DNA of 64,000 nucleotides, from contig CM055313.2 of the NCBI GenBank assembly GCA_029255685.2, positions 47,758,079-47,822,078 of the forward strand, read 5' to 3'. Position 1 is the first letter of the stretch. Each line of letters opens with the position of its first letter. Both the position numbers and the translations under genes were made by a program. The DNA comes from Silene conica (taxonomy: Eukaryota > Streptophyta > Magnoliopsida > Caryophyllales > Caryophyllaceae). The notes under the pieces are model-generated. The model searched no databases, was not told the origin of the DNA, and saw only the letters and a list, made by a program, of their open reading frames with translations. Shown piece after piece: positions 54,616-64,000 of this stretch.

Positions 54616-56410
54616 TGGGGGTGAGAAAATGTCTACCATATGATTTATTATAAGTATCAGTAAGTCTCCCTTGTGATGAACATACTCGTCACAAGTTTGC
54701 GACAGGCCAAATATTAACCATGTGGGTGAATAAGACAAAAGAATTTGCTACTTCCTAGGTACTTGCTTTTGTCTTTATCTACCCCACATGAATATTATTT
54801 GACCCGTCGCAAGCTTGCGACGAATATACCCTTCACAAATTAAAATTTGTGTATAAGTATAAGGCGGTATACATAGTTAATGAAATTTCATCATATGTAA
54901 AATTTTTCTTTAAAATATGAACTCTGTATTATTCAATAAATATAAATTTTTCAAAATCAATTATATTTATATATTGTTGTATTTTAAATAATAATTACAA
55001 ACATAATTCTACGGGTTATATTTGAAATATTGTTCTATGTACGCAAGTACAAACTTGTTTAATGCAAATGAACTTACAATACAATCTAAAATCTTAATTA
55101 TGACTAAAACTTAAATCATTATATTGTTAAGTTTTTTAATTATAGCAAAATTTGAATTAGCATCCTGTACAATTTGCATGGTTAAAACTAGTTCTATATA
55201 ATTCGCTTGACCAACCAAAATAGAATATTGTTATTTTTGTTTGTGAACCAACTGTCCAACCCCAAACCCCTTCAACTATATTCTGATTTCCTGTTTTTAT
55301 TTCGGCTAAATCAAATCCCATTTTATTCCCTAAATCAATTCATCCCTTTCCATTCTGCTCCAAGCAAATCACTTGCGGGTTACTTGCTAGGTCTCGATCT
55401 CGGTCAGTCTCTTCACGCTCTCGCTCGAGGTGTCCAGTTTCAAGATATGTGTGTCAAACCACCGTCATCCTGGTCCATCACCATTACCACGGTCACGATC
55501 GCCGACTGTTACAATTACAACCGTCAGCATCTTTTGTTTACGGGAGGTAATTAATTTTTAAGGTTATTAAAATTGGGTTTTTTTATATTCAATCAGTGTT
55601 TGGCAACTCAAAATTGATTTTGTTTTCATGAATTATATTCTAGATATTGAAATGATCATATTCAATTCCGTTTGAATTATATTCTAGCTGTCGGTAGTCG
55701 ATAACTTATAGTAATAATGGGGTGCTTTATTGAATTAAAATTCTTTCTTTTTTGGATGACTGTGATAGTAAACTAGCGCATTTTTATTGAACTGAAGACT
55801 AGAAGCGAGTGCTTGAATAGATAGAAATGAATTTTTGTATCTTAGTTTGTGTGTATTGAATTAAAGATGGATGCTTTTGGTTGAATCGATACTTGTTATT
55901 GCACCTTCGTCCCAACCATTTCAAAAGGTTATGATCAAGAGATGTCAATGAGGCGCAAATTTGGTAATGATATAGTTTTGGGGAATTCTGTTTCCCTTGG
56001 CTGCTGAAAATGTCTTGCTACTGTTGTCCTGTGGTAAATTGTGACCTTTGTTGCGTTAGTTCTGTTACTTGCCTTGATTTTTGGGAGTTATACGGTGTAA
56101 TCTGCAATTATTTTTTAGTTTTGTTCTGGTGTTTGTGTTGCTTGTTGTTCTTTACATATGATTGGTAGATGGTATGCCATGAAAGTGGAAGAAATTGGTT
56201 GTGCAAATATTTAGTTTCCCTATGAGAATGGGAGAATTTTGTTTGTTTAGGAAATGCAGGTTTTTTACCTTAATTTGTGTGTATTTAGTTACCGAGTATT
56301 TTTTTAAGTTCCCGTGAAATTGGTTGGGTAAATATGTAGTTGCCCTATGACAGGTCGTTCTCTGTGTCGCCACAACCGCTACCACCGCCGTCACCATCAT
56401 TTCATTGTAA
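54616..56410. other. CACTA 2 interior, left half
   Basis: AT-rich sequence, then a CT-rich, 5'UTR-like stretch near 55260-55550 with a short ORF (55207-55554) of no known domain. Intron-like sequence follows to 56410. Nothing firmly recognisable. Confidence 0.4.
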
Positions 56411-56667
56411 GGTTTTTAGGTTCACAATTATTCATTCATTTATTTCTCAATTCTTCTATCTTTTTTTTGTTTATTTATTTGTTCGCCATAGTTTAAATTG
56501 ATTGTTGTTGCTGCTGTTACCTGTTAGTAAGTTAATTTGGTTTTTAGGTTCACAATTATTCATTCATTTATTTCTCAATTCTTCTATTTTTTTTTTGTTT
56601 ATTTATTTGTTCGCCATAGTTTAAATTGATTGTTGTTGCTGCTGTTACCTGTTAGTAAGTTAATTTA
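56411..56667. repeat. Tandem duplication, 2 copies of about 128 bp
   Basis: GGTTTTTAGGTTCACAATTA and the following 108 bases are repeated almost exactly from 56539. It lies in intron-like sequence upstream of the captured exon. Confidence 0.9.
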
Positions 56668-56995
56668 GTATCGTCATTTACATGATTCAGTTGCTGTGAA
56701 TGAGTGAATCTCATAGTTTTATTTTTGGCCCGAATCGTAAACCATCCATATTAGTCAATACAACCTCGCAGTGTTTGCTTGCATCCCATATGCCAATAGT
56801 TTTGGTTGGTTAACATAGGATTAAGGTTGACCAAGTGCAATCCTGTTGTCCCACCTTACTACCTTAGGTGGGCGCCTTCGAACTTAGAAGCATCGAGATA
56901 TTGTTGATGATGGATGTTGTTATATTTATTTTGTCATCCTTTCTTTCATTTCAGCGGCAATGTATTGATATTGTGAGGGTGAGTTAGAGAGAACC

Positions 56996-57160
56996 ATGGT
57001 AACAACACGATCATTATTCTCTCGGATATCTTTAAACTTGGCTTCTAGAATTCGCCAAAACCATCGAATTCTTGCCTCTTCTTCATCTTACTATTCTTCT
57101 TCAGCTCATTCAGATGATTCTTGTGATGCCATTCACCTGACTGATAATTCTGTTCTGGTA
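56996..57160 (+). pseudogene. Captured first exon, probably mitochondrial ISCA-like iron-sulfur assembly protein
   Basis: The ATG at 56996 opens a frame with an arginine- and serine-rich N-terminus typical of a mitochondrial presequence (TRSLFSRISLNLASRI, SSSSYYSSS). It then reads DAIHLTDNSV and is followed by GTAATT, a possible splice donor. From memory, plant ISCA-like mitochondrial proteins have a presequence followed by AVHLTDNC...R. The later exons with the conserved cysteines were not found. After the donor the reading frame continues only by chance (to 57223). The match is short, so the name is tentative. Confidence 0.5.
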
Positions 57161-59179
57161 ATTCTCCCTTTACCCTTGCTTTCTGCTTTTTACCTTTTGT
57201 TTTGGGTGAATACTCGTATTTAATCGTTAGTCCAAAAGATGGATTTATATGAGGCAGAGTAAGTTTTTGTGGTGTCTTCTTTTCATTTGATTATTACTAT
57301 ATTTCCTTACATCACAACATACTCATGGTTTGTTAGAGTAATCAAGTTTCCTCTAATTTCTAGTGGAGTGGATAGAAGATATTGTCAACTGGACCTGAAT
57401 TTCTCATAGATAAGTGTCGATTTCCTTTATAGATAGGAATCGTATGTGCACTTGCCTTTGCGAGACGTACTACTAAATTTTTGGAGTGTTGACAGTCAAA
57501 CCGCATGTAAATTGATATTTCCGTTAAATCATCTGACAAATTTAAGTAAGAAAGTATCATTTGATACTGATATGTGGGTTCCTCGGTTTATGTCAAAAAT
57601 ATAGGTAGCTTGAGACTTGTGACGATGCAAGGGGTTTAATGTGTGTAGCCTAGGATTTTTTGGATACACTGTGAAAACCACACCGAGAATTGCATCCGGT
57701 TTCCTTTATTAAAAGAAAATGGGGATATTAATTCCATGGCCTCAAACTTAGGTCTGATTGAATACCAATCATGCAGGTATCCAATGACCTTTCATGCAGG
57801 CTTATGAAGCCTTGGACTTTGGTCTTTTTGAGTGATCTGATTAGGTACTTGTTGACATGTTGTGTATGGATTTTAGTGAGTAGCCATAACTATGCTTTAG
57901 GCTGTGAGGTTGAAATTGCCACTTTTTATGCATTTTTACGAGTAGCTATTGACTGACTACTACTGAGGGGATGTGTCTCAGGGGATGAAAGAGTTGCAAG
58001 ATAATGAGAAGGCTGATAAGATGCTTTGTTTGAGTATTGAAAATATTATGGGCGAATAATATTTTGGGCGAAAATCATTTGTCCTCTACTCCTCTCAGTG
58101 GAGGTTTAAAATTGTCCTTGGGGAAGTAAGGCTAGTTGTTATTGTTGCTATTGGCGGCGGCGTCATTGTGCTGAAGCCCAACTCAAAAAATAACGAGGCC
58201 GCTCTTGTAGATGTAGTGCTAATCTCAGGAAATTAGCTTCTGCAAGTGTCATTTTAGAGAAAAATTTCTCTGGGTGAATACTGAATAGAGGTCACAAGTT
58301 AAATTCTTGCATTTCCCTTTGGTATTTGATGAATGTCATGCAATCGTATTTTAATTTCTTCATAAATCACAGTGGATCGTAGTCAGTTAACAACAATATG
58401 TTTTGTAGGTAGGCTAGTCATGCGTGGGATTTTGCCACAAGATTACAAACTTAACTCTCTTTTGAGAACTAATTGGAGATGCGATATGAGAACAAATACG
58501 CCTAATCCAATCTACTAATAAGAATTGTGCTAGGTATAATAATATAGTGCTTGTTGTGGTTGAAATTGTTTGATATTGATTAGCGAATGTTTTTTTGAGT
58601 TGGATTAGCGAAGGTTTTATTGAGTTGGAGATGGAATTGGAAAATTTGTTGAAGTCGTTTGAGATCGGACCATCGCACTAAGGTTAGTTTCATATTTTTT
58701 TTATCGAGTTTAAAAAAATTACACTCTGTGTTTAAATAATATTTATATTGAATAAATCGTAATTTATTTCTAATGACACTTATATAATATTCGTAATTTA
58801 TTCTAATGGCACTTGTATAATATTTTTTTCCTGCTTTTTTTTGTTGTAGGTGTTTCAGTTGCTTTTCTCCAGGTGTACAAATATGGAGCAAACAAGTCTA
58901 GATGAAGAATAAGCCATTATATTGATAATTTTTACTAGGATTAGTTGCAAAACCTTGGATATTATTTTTTAATCTTTTTACGGACATGTATTTCACATTA
59001 TTTTTTTTAGCGCTTGCTTAGCTGCTTTAAAAGACAAGGATGCTACATTTTATGTAATCGACAAAAAAGATCTTATTTCATTTTTACGAACATATGCTTT
59101 ATCTACCACTTAATTGCTAATATGTTATCCACAAAAACTACAAAATTTGTTACGATAATATTAGTGTCAATTGATTTTC
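57161..59179. other. CACTA 2 interior, right half
   Basis: About 2 kb of AT-rich, intron-like DNA with no firm gene. A possible last exon lies near 58883 (a TCCAG acceptor, then VYKYGANKSR and a stop) but I cannot assign it. Confidence 0.4.
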
Positions 59180-59698
59180 AGGCACATGAGTATTTCGTCA
59201 CGTTATTGTTTCGTGGTTAGTAATGTTTAGCCACGAGAATTTTTTTATTCAGACACGATAATATTTGTGACCAATAATGTTTAGTCACGGGACTCATTTT
59301 TGCCATGTTACTATTTCGTGGCTAATATCTTTCAGCCACGAGTATTTTATTTTATAGCCATGATAAATTTTATGGCTGTCAATATTTAGCCATGAGAGTC
59401 TCTCTTTTGTCACGTTATTATTTCATGGGTAATAGTATTTAGCCACGATTTTTTTTAATTTGGCCACACTATTAACTTGTGACTAAAACAATTTTAGCCA
59501 CGGGAAAGTTATTTAGCCACGGGGAATATCGTGGCAAAGTTGCTAATTTTAGCCACGTTGCAGTTTTTCCCGTGACTAAAATTTTGCCACGGCCACTTGG
59601 GTCACGACTGATTTCCCGTGGCAAAACTGTATAGTCACGGTAATTTAGCACTTGCTCCACGTTTTTAAACGTGGCGCAAGTGCCATTTTGTTGTAGTG
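59180..59698. repeat. CACTA 2 right subterminal array and terminus
   Basis: Numerous TTTAGCCACG, GTCACGG and CGTGGCTAA motifs in both orientations, ending TTTTGTTGTAGTG. Confidence 0.85.
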
Positions 59699-59849
59699 AA
59701 CCTAGCCATCTTAAAACGTAAACTAATGCCCTTCCCGTATCTTTCAACCTTGGGTAAGTCATTACTAACATCCTACAAGTCTCCTTTCAGTCTCATTGTA
59801 GGTTATTATAGTCTACGAATTAAAACAGAACTGAAAACATACGCGGTTT

Positions 59850-59932
59850 GGTCGACCGACCAGCTACTCCGGTCGACCGACTAAACACCTAGGTCGACCG
59901 ACCAGTTAAGCCGGTCGGCCGACCCAAGTCTG
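59850..59932. repeat. GGTCGACCGACC palindrome cluster in the F LTR
   Basis: Four units: GGTCGACCGACC, GGTCGACCGACT, GGTCGACCGACC and GGTCGGCCGACC, spaced about 20-25 bases apart. Confidence 0.88.
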
Positions 59933-60470
59933 CTACAGGCAGTCTCGGGTTTCGCACTATCTACGCATATTACTCCCTACATCCTAACATATGTAATTCG
60001 CTACTCATAGATACTGAAATAACAATAATAACATTAATGAAAATAGAATTCATGATGAACATTAATCTAAGCATGCAATAACAACAAAGGCTTTGGGATT
60101 CTAACTTAAACCGGATAAAAGCAATTCTAACAAAATAACAATAATGAAACTGAAATTTAGAAGAGATTTACCGGAAATAAGGATTAAGGTAGAAAAGAAC
60201 AAACTTTATTGAATCCCGTGGAAAGATTGATGATTACAACGAATAAAACTAAAGAACAATTATTGTGATGGTAATTGAAAGACTAAAACTAAAAACTAGA
60301 CGAATAATGAATGTGAATAGATGTAAAACTTGATTAAGAACTGAATACTAGATGGTGTGCTAGATAAATAATCCTAATCCCGAGATTAGCTTAAGTAGGC
60401 GGAAATAATAAGTTTCTTAATGACCTAATCACGCGAGTGGGCTTTGCGGAAAACTCTGAGTCTGCTCTCT

Positions 60471-60575
60471 GGTCGACCGACCATGTGATGAGGTCTCTTG
60501 TCGGGCTTGGTGGACTTCTGATTTTAAGATAGCAGTCCTCAGGTCGACCGACTTAGGTAGTAGGTTGGTCGACCC
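60471..60575. repeat. GGTCGACC palindrome cluster near the F LTR start
   Basis: Three units (GGTCGACCGACC, GGTCGACCGACT, GGTCGACCC). It lies about 270-375 bases from the LTR start, the same distance as the CTCGATCGAG cluster in J. Confidence 0.85.
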
Positions 60576-60846
60576 ACTTTCCTGTACGTCAGTCTTGATT
60601 TCGCCTTGGTTTGACTTTGTGGTACTTGGTTCACGAATTGAGTTGACTTTTCCTTGCTCCATGGTTATGAAAAATCCCGAGGGCATAAATTTGGTATAAA
60701 CTCGTCCCTTTTCCGCATATTTCTGCAAAAGAGCATAAAAATACGAAAGTAGACAATTGTTGGGAAATAAAGGCTAAAACATAGTAAATGAGCGACAAAA
60801 TGCGTGTAAAAATAGATGTAAAACATCATAAAATAGACATGCATCA

Positions 60847-60864
60847 AATTCCCCAAACCAAACC
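60847..60864 (-). other. Element F polypurine tract
   Basis: On the minus strand: GGTTTGGTTTGGGGAATT, directly before TGATGC. Confidence 0.75.
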
Positions 60865-61547
60865 TTGCTTGCCCTCAAGCAAGAAATAGACTCGATCTTA
60901 ACTAATGGAACGATTTCAATCTCAGAGCGAAATTTACATGTAAGCCTAAACCAATGCCGAGTACAAAATGAGAAAGCATTCAAATCATGCAAACGAGTTA
61001 TGGTGTTGCCAAACTTGAAAAAATGAAGACTATAGAGACTTTATACCATGGACTCTCGCGGTACGCTTGAGACACTCATGAAGCAAAAGGTGAGTATATG
61101 AAAAAGATAGGAAGAAGTATTTTGTAAAGACACTCACCTAACTGCGACCCATGAAAACATGCCTGCAATCTAACATGAAAAAGAATTCTACAACCACGTA
61201 ATAACATACTCATTAAGTGACTCGGATATGTGCAATTGAGGTAATGAAAGATATGTGAGGTAAAAGGTAAAAGTGGTTAAGATGTTTTTGGACTTGTGGG
61301 GTTAGTAGCCAAGCTAGTAAAACCGGTTCCCAACAACATATTTAACGACTTTTGATATTAAGAAAGTGCATTTTTGTAGCACAACTCTCACATTATATAA
61401 GAAAAGACTCTCAAATATTTTGAATGAAGTACGGGAGTGATAACATATAAAAGAAAGGGATTTCAGAACGAATTTTGAATTCTGATCCTGTCAGTTGGTC
61501 GACCGACCTAAGGGTGCGGTCGGTCGACTGACTCTACTGTACGTTTG

Positions 61548-61650
61548 ATTCTTTTTTTTTCGTTTTTCTTTTCTTTCTTTCTTTTTCTGAATTTTTCTGT
61601 TCTTTTTCTTTTCTTTTCTTGCTTTCTTTCTTTCTTTATTTTCTCTTTTT
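61548..61650. repeat. CTTT-rich low-complexity tract
   Basis: Roughly 100 bases of TTTCTTTCTTTC-type sequence. Confidence 0.92.
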
Positions 61651-62682
61651 GCTCAATATAGCATACAAACCAAGATGCCTCAAAAAAAACCAAAGACCAC
61701 AAATACTAGCTTGGAAGGGTAGGCTAAGTATGGGATGTAGTTTTGGGGGAATAAAAAGGCAATTTTGGCTATGTAAGGCTTATGGGTAAAAAAAAGAAAA
61801 GGGATCCCAAATGCACGTACCAAAAATCACAAAACGAGATAGTAAAACAAGTTTACATCAATTCAAGTTCATGTTTATGCATATTGATGTAACATGTTCC
61901 AAGGGGAGTACTACTCACATCCTAGACAACTGGTTTAAAAATGAAACCAGGAAATAATAAGCTCTAAAACTTAGAATGTATAGTAGGTTGCCAAGGTATA
62001 AGTCATGTCTCAAGAAAACAAGTTGACAAAAACTCGTAGATATGCAAAAGACTCTCATACTAAAACAAGTTGACAAGGCAAGGCAAAGGCATAAACATGT
62101 AAGATAGCAAAGATCATCCTTGAAATACTCTTGTTCCGACTCGACCTATATGCTAAAATAAACGTGCATTTTTTTGGAATTTTTCTATTTTTTTGGATTT
62201 TTGTATATGCAAGGAAAATAAAGAAAAGAACGATGCAGTACGGAAATGCAATAAACGTGTGACAAAAAATGAAATGGAACAGTGCATGTGACACGAAACC
62301 ATTGCCCAAACCAACCCGCACAATGTCCCCATTGTGCATTAGCCTAAGCAAAGGTTTCATAAAATTAATGGAAAAATGCAAGAAAGTAAAACCAAGGAAA
62401 ATGAAAAGAACTCACTGGATTTTTAAGCGCATGAAAACCTCCCCAAACCAGCGTGAGCTAGGAGGTTTTGGTGGCCAGCAGTGCCACTCCAAGTACCTGA
62501 AAAAGTCAAACAAAGAAAGACCTTTTTTGGGGATTAAACATGTTTTGGGTGATAAATAATGAATTTGAAGGTTTTAAAATAGAAGAAGAAGGACCGAAAG
62601 TATAGGGGATAAAATAAGGAAAAGACTTCCGTATTACGTTTGCACGCTTCCCAAGAAAATCACGGACCCGCTGTAACAGGTA

Positions 62683-62795
62683 AACTGGTCGGTAGACCCC
62701 TCTCCCTGGTCGACCGACCAATTGCCAGTCAAACAGTCCTTCTGGAATGCAGGGGTCTGGTCGACCGACTGGTGTTGGTGGTTGGTCGACCTAGA
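62683..62795. repeat. GGTCGACC palindrome cluster in the F interior
   Basis: Units GGTCGACCGACC and GGTCGACCGACT plus partial copies (GGTCGGTAGACC, GGTCGACCTA). Confidence 0.82.
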
Positions 62796-63404
62796 TTCCT
62801 GTACAGTAGCCTTCTTCTTCGCGAGATTAACTTGTATTAACCATGTTAACCTTCCCCAAACCTGAAAATCATTATATATGCGCCCAAAACATGCGCAAAA
62901 ATCCAGAACCAAGTCTAAATGTCTTAACTACGCATCAAAAGCAAAGTTGTCCTAAAAACTTAAAGCAAAACAAACTGAAAAAAGTCTTAACAAACTTGAA
63001 AATTGTCTTCAGAAACTAAAACTTGAACAACTATCCGCTAAAGATGCGGAATATCTCAGACCACGGCTTTTGGCTATATGTCGTAGTCTCCACTGTGTTT
63101 GTTTGAATGGCCAAACACGTCTCCTCTCCGTCGGAAAGCATATGCGACGGACTCTTCTCTTTCTCTTCTTTTCTTCTTCTTTTGTCCTCCTCATCGACCA
63201 CGTCCGGGTCTTCATCCTCCTTATAGCTTAGGATCCCTAGTTAAGCTCTTTGCACGACGACCTCCTTCACCAAGGGCTTCCCCAAACTAATTCCTGCATT
63301 GGGCAAAATAGAAGCATCCTCCATATTGCTCCCAATCTGGGGCGGAGGTGTAAAAACAGGTATAGGTGTATGTATCAAAGTAGGAAAAGTGGTGATGACC
63401 TTAT

Positions 63405-64000
63405 ACATGTAAACATGTACGCCACAATCAGTGGGGAGTGACTAGAGTTCTCCTAGCCACCTTTTGTAACGACACGTAACACATAAACAACCAACATACT
63501 CCAGCATATATATAACATGTGAAGCATATAAATCTCAATATCTGAATCTCAAGTCACATGCAAATACTATGCAAGGCTCTTAGCTAACTTCGGAAACTAT
63601 TTGGAAGGAGAACTGATTTCCCTTTCGGTTGCCCGGCCGGGGGGTCTTTCAATCCAAACCATTTACGAAACTAGCCAAAGAGTCATCCAATGTCTTGGAT
63701 GAACAGTTCTACAATCAATACACTATATCCATCATAATCACTCAGCAAGTATAAAGGTTCAGAGGCGACATCTTAACGCATAACATAGATACCAAATTCA
63801 CATTCACAAGCAATGGGTCCAGAGGTGAACTTAACACATATCCCACTACCATCAAATGTCGGGTCCAGAGGTGAGCTTAACACATATCCCAACATACAAA
63901 CACAAGCAATGGGTCCAGAGGTGAGCTTAATTAACACGTATCCCATTGCCACACACAAGTATTGAGTCCAGAGGTGAGCTTAAAACATATCCCAATACAC
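63405..64000 (-). mobile_element. Partial Gypsy LTR of the C/D family (element I), runs off window
   Basis: Starts within an LTR at a point equivalent to about 13998 in C. It shares GTACGCCACAATCAGTGGGG (as in D), the ACTCCAGCATATAT stretch, and the GC-rich block with GGTTGCCCGGCCGGGGGG (63628-63645). From 63800 a tandem repeat of about 60 bp with GGGTCCAGAGGTGAGCTTAA runs to the window end. Orientation is as in C. Its left border with F is approximate. Confidence 0.8.
63800..64000. repeat. Tandem repeat of about 60 bp in LTR I
   Basis: GTCCAGAGGTGA(G/A)CTTAA recurs at about 63818, 63860, 63911 and 63965, each followed by ACACATATCCCA or similar. The array is cut by the window end. Confidence 0.85.

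Larger units (their letters stand above)
53935..59698. mobile_element. CACTA DNA transposon 2, left terminus lost, with captured exon
   Basis: The right end reads CAAGTGCCATTTTGTTGTAGTG, the complement of CACTACAACAAAATGGCACTTG, followed by aac (59699-59701). At the left, aac (53932-53934) is followed directly by GCGCCACG, the sequence expected about 22 bases into the element, so the left tip is deleted. Both ends carry many CACGGG, GTGGCTAA and GTCACG subterminal repeats. A complete left tip also occurs inside, at 54524. No transposase ORF was recognised. Confidence 0.8.
53487..60846 (-). repeat. Element F LTR, interrupted by CACTA 2
   Basis: The plus strand runs TGACACCCGTCG (53487) ... 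GCATCA (60846). About 1.6 kb of LTR remains once 53935-59701 is removed. On the minus strand it ends with CTCTGTGGTTCGACC and GACGGGTGTCA, a Tat/Athila-like ending. GGTCGACC clusters are at 59850-59932 and 60471-60575. Confidence 0.7.
53487..63404 (-). mobile_element. Tat/Athila-like Gypsy element F, 3' end, minus strand
   Basis: An LTR (53487-60846, containing CACTA 2), a polypurine tract and a non-coding interior of about 2.5 kb. Reading on the minus strand, AAGCAAGGTTTGGTTTGGGG precedes the LTR start TGATGC, as in J. The left end cuts D's RNase H. The right border, near 63404, is where a C/D-type LTR starts, and it is not resolved. No protein domain was found. Confidence 0.65.
60865..63404 (-). 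other. Element F interior, non-coding
   Basis: About 2.5 kb without a convincing ORF. It holds GGTCGACC clusters (61496-61533, 62683-62795) and a CT-rich tract (61548-61650, GA-rich on the minus strand) corresponding in position to the GA-rich tract of J. Small lysine-rich ORFs here come from that tract. Confidence 0.6.

Noticed and set aside
1..64000. tRNA, rRNA or telomeric repeats
   Set aside because: No cloverleaf-like tRNA, rRNA sequence or TTTAGGG array was seen; the tRNA-related matches are primer-binding sites of 12 bases.

Overview
This is plant nuclear DNA made almost entirely of nested transposable elements. I found no intact host gene. The evidence is Ty1/Copia and Ty3/Gypsy polyproteins, LTRs bounded by TG...CA, primer-binding sites matching the 3' end of plant initiator-Met tRNA (TGGTATCAGAGC), CACTA DNA transposons with 3-bp target duplications, and captured pieces of plant genes that still have introns. 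A large-genome eudicot is likely; I cannot name the species.

Layout. (1) 1-21817: Copia element A, cut by the left window edge. Its polyprotein (275-4306) carries two nonsense codons. Copia element B (4405-12821, TSD attgt) sits in A's 3' non-coding region and has an intact pol ORF. A gag-only Gypsy derivative, C (13662-20882, minus strand, TSD gcata), sits in A's 3' LTR. (2) 21818-34473: Copia A2, a sister of A. Its 5' LTR lacks the first 70 bp, and its polyprotein is broken by a frameshift, a stop and a 4.1-kb CACTA element (26631-30732). That CACTA carries fragments of LEO1/VIP4, a sulfate transporter and a thioredoxin-like gene. (3) 34474-37302: the 3' end of a Tat/Athila-like Gypsy element, J. 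(4) 37320-53486: Gypsy element D, a relative of C. It is interrupted by Copia G (41870-50186, gag only) and by a solo LTR, H (50399-51652), and is cut in RNase H by the next element. (5) 53487-about 63404: a second Tat-like element, F, on the minus strand. Its LTR holds a second CACTA (53935-59698) that carries an ISCA-like first exon. (6) about 63405-64000: part of a C/D-type LTR, I, running off the window.

How the parts relate. Copia A, B, G and H share an LTR block, and A, B and G also share leader and 3' non-coding blocks. Within this group B keeps pol but has lost the capsid part of gag, while G keeps a full gag and no pol. They therefore look like complementary halves of one mobile system. 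The LTR block contains an inverted repeat whose arms differ between families but remain paired, which suggests a conserved hairpin near the predicted 5' end of the RNA. C stands in a similar gag-only relation to the D family. Several unrelated elements also carry clusters of short palindromes (CTCGATCGAG or GGTCGACC). These shared non-coding structures, with the split gag/pol pair, are the most interesting content.

Limits. All comparisons were made by eye within the window. Percentages and difference counts are hand counts, family assignments come from motif recognition, and no database search was run.
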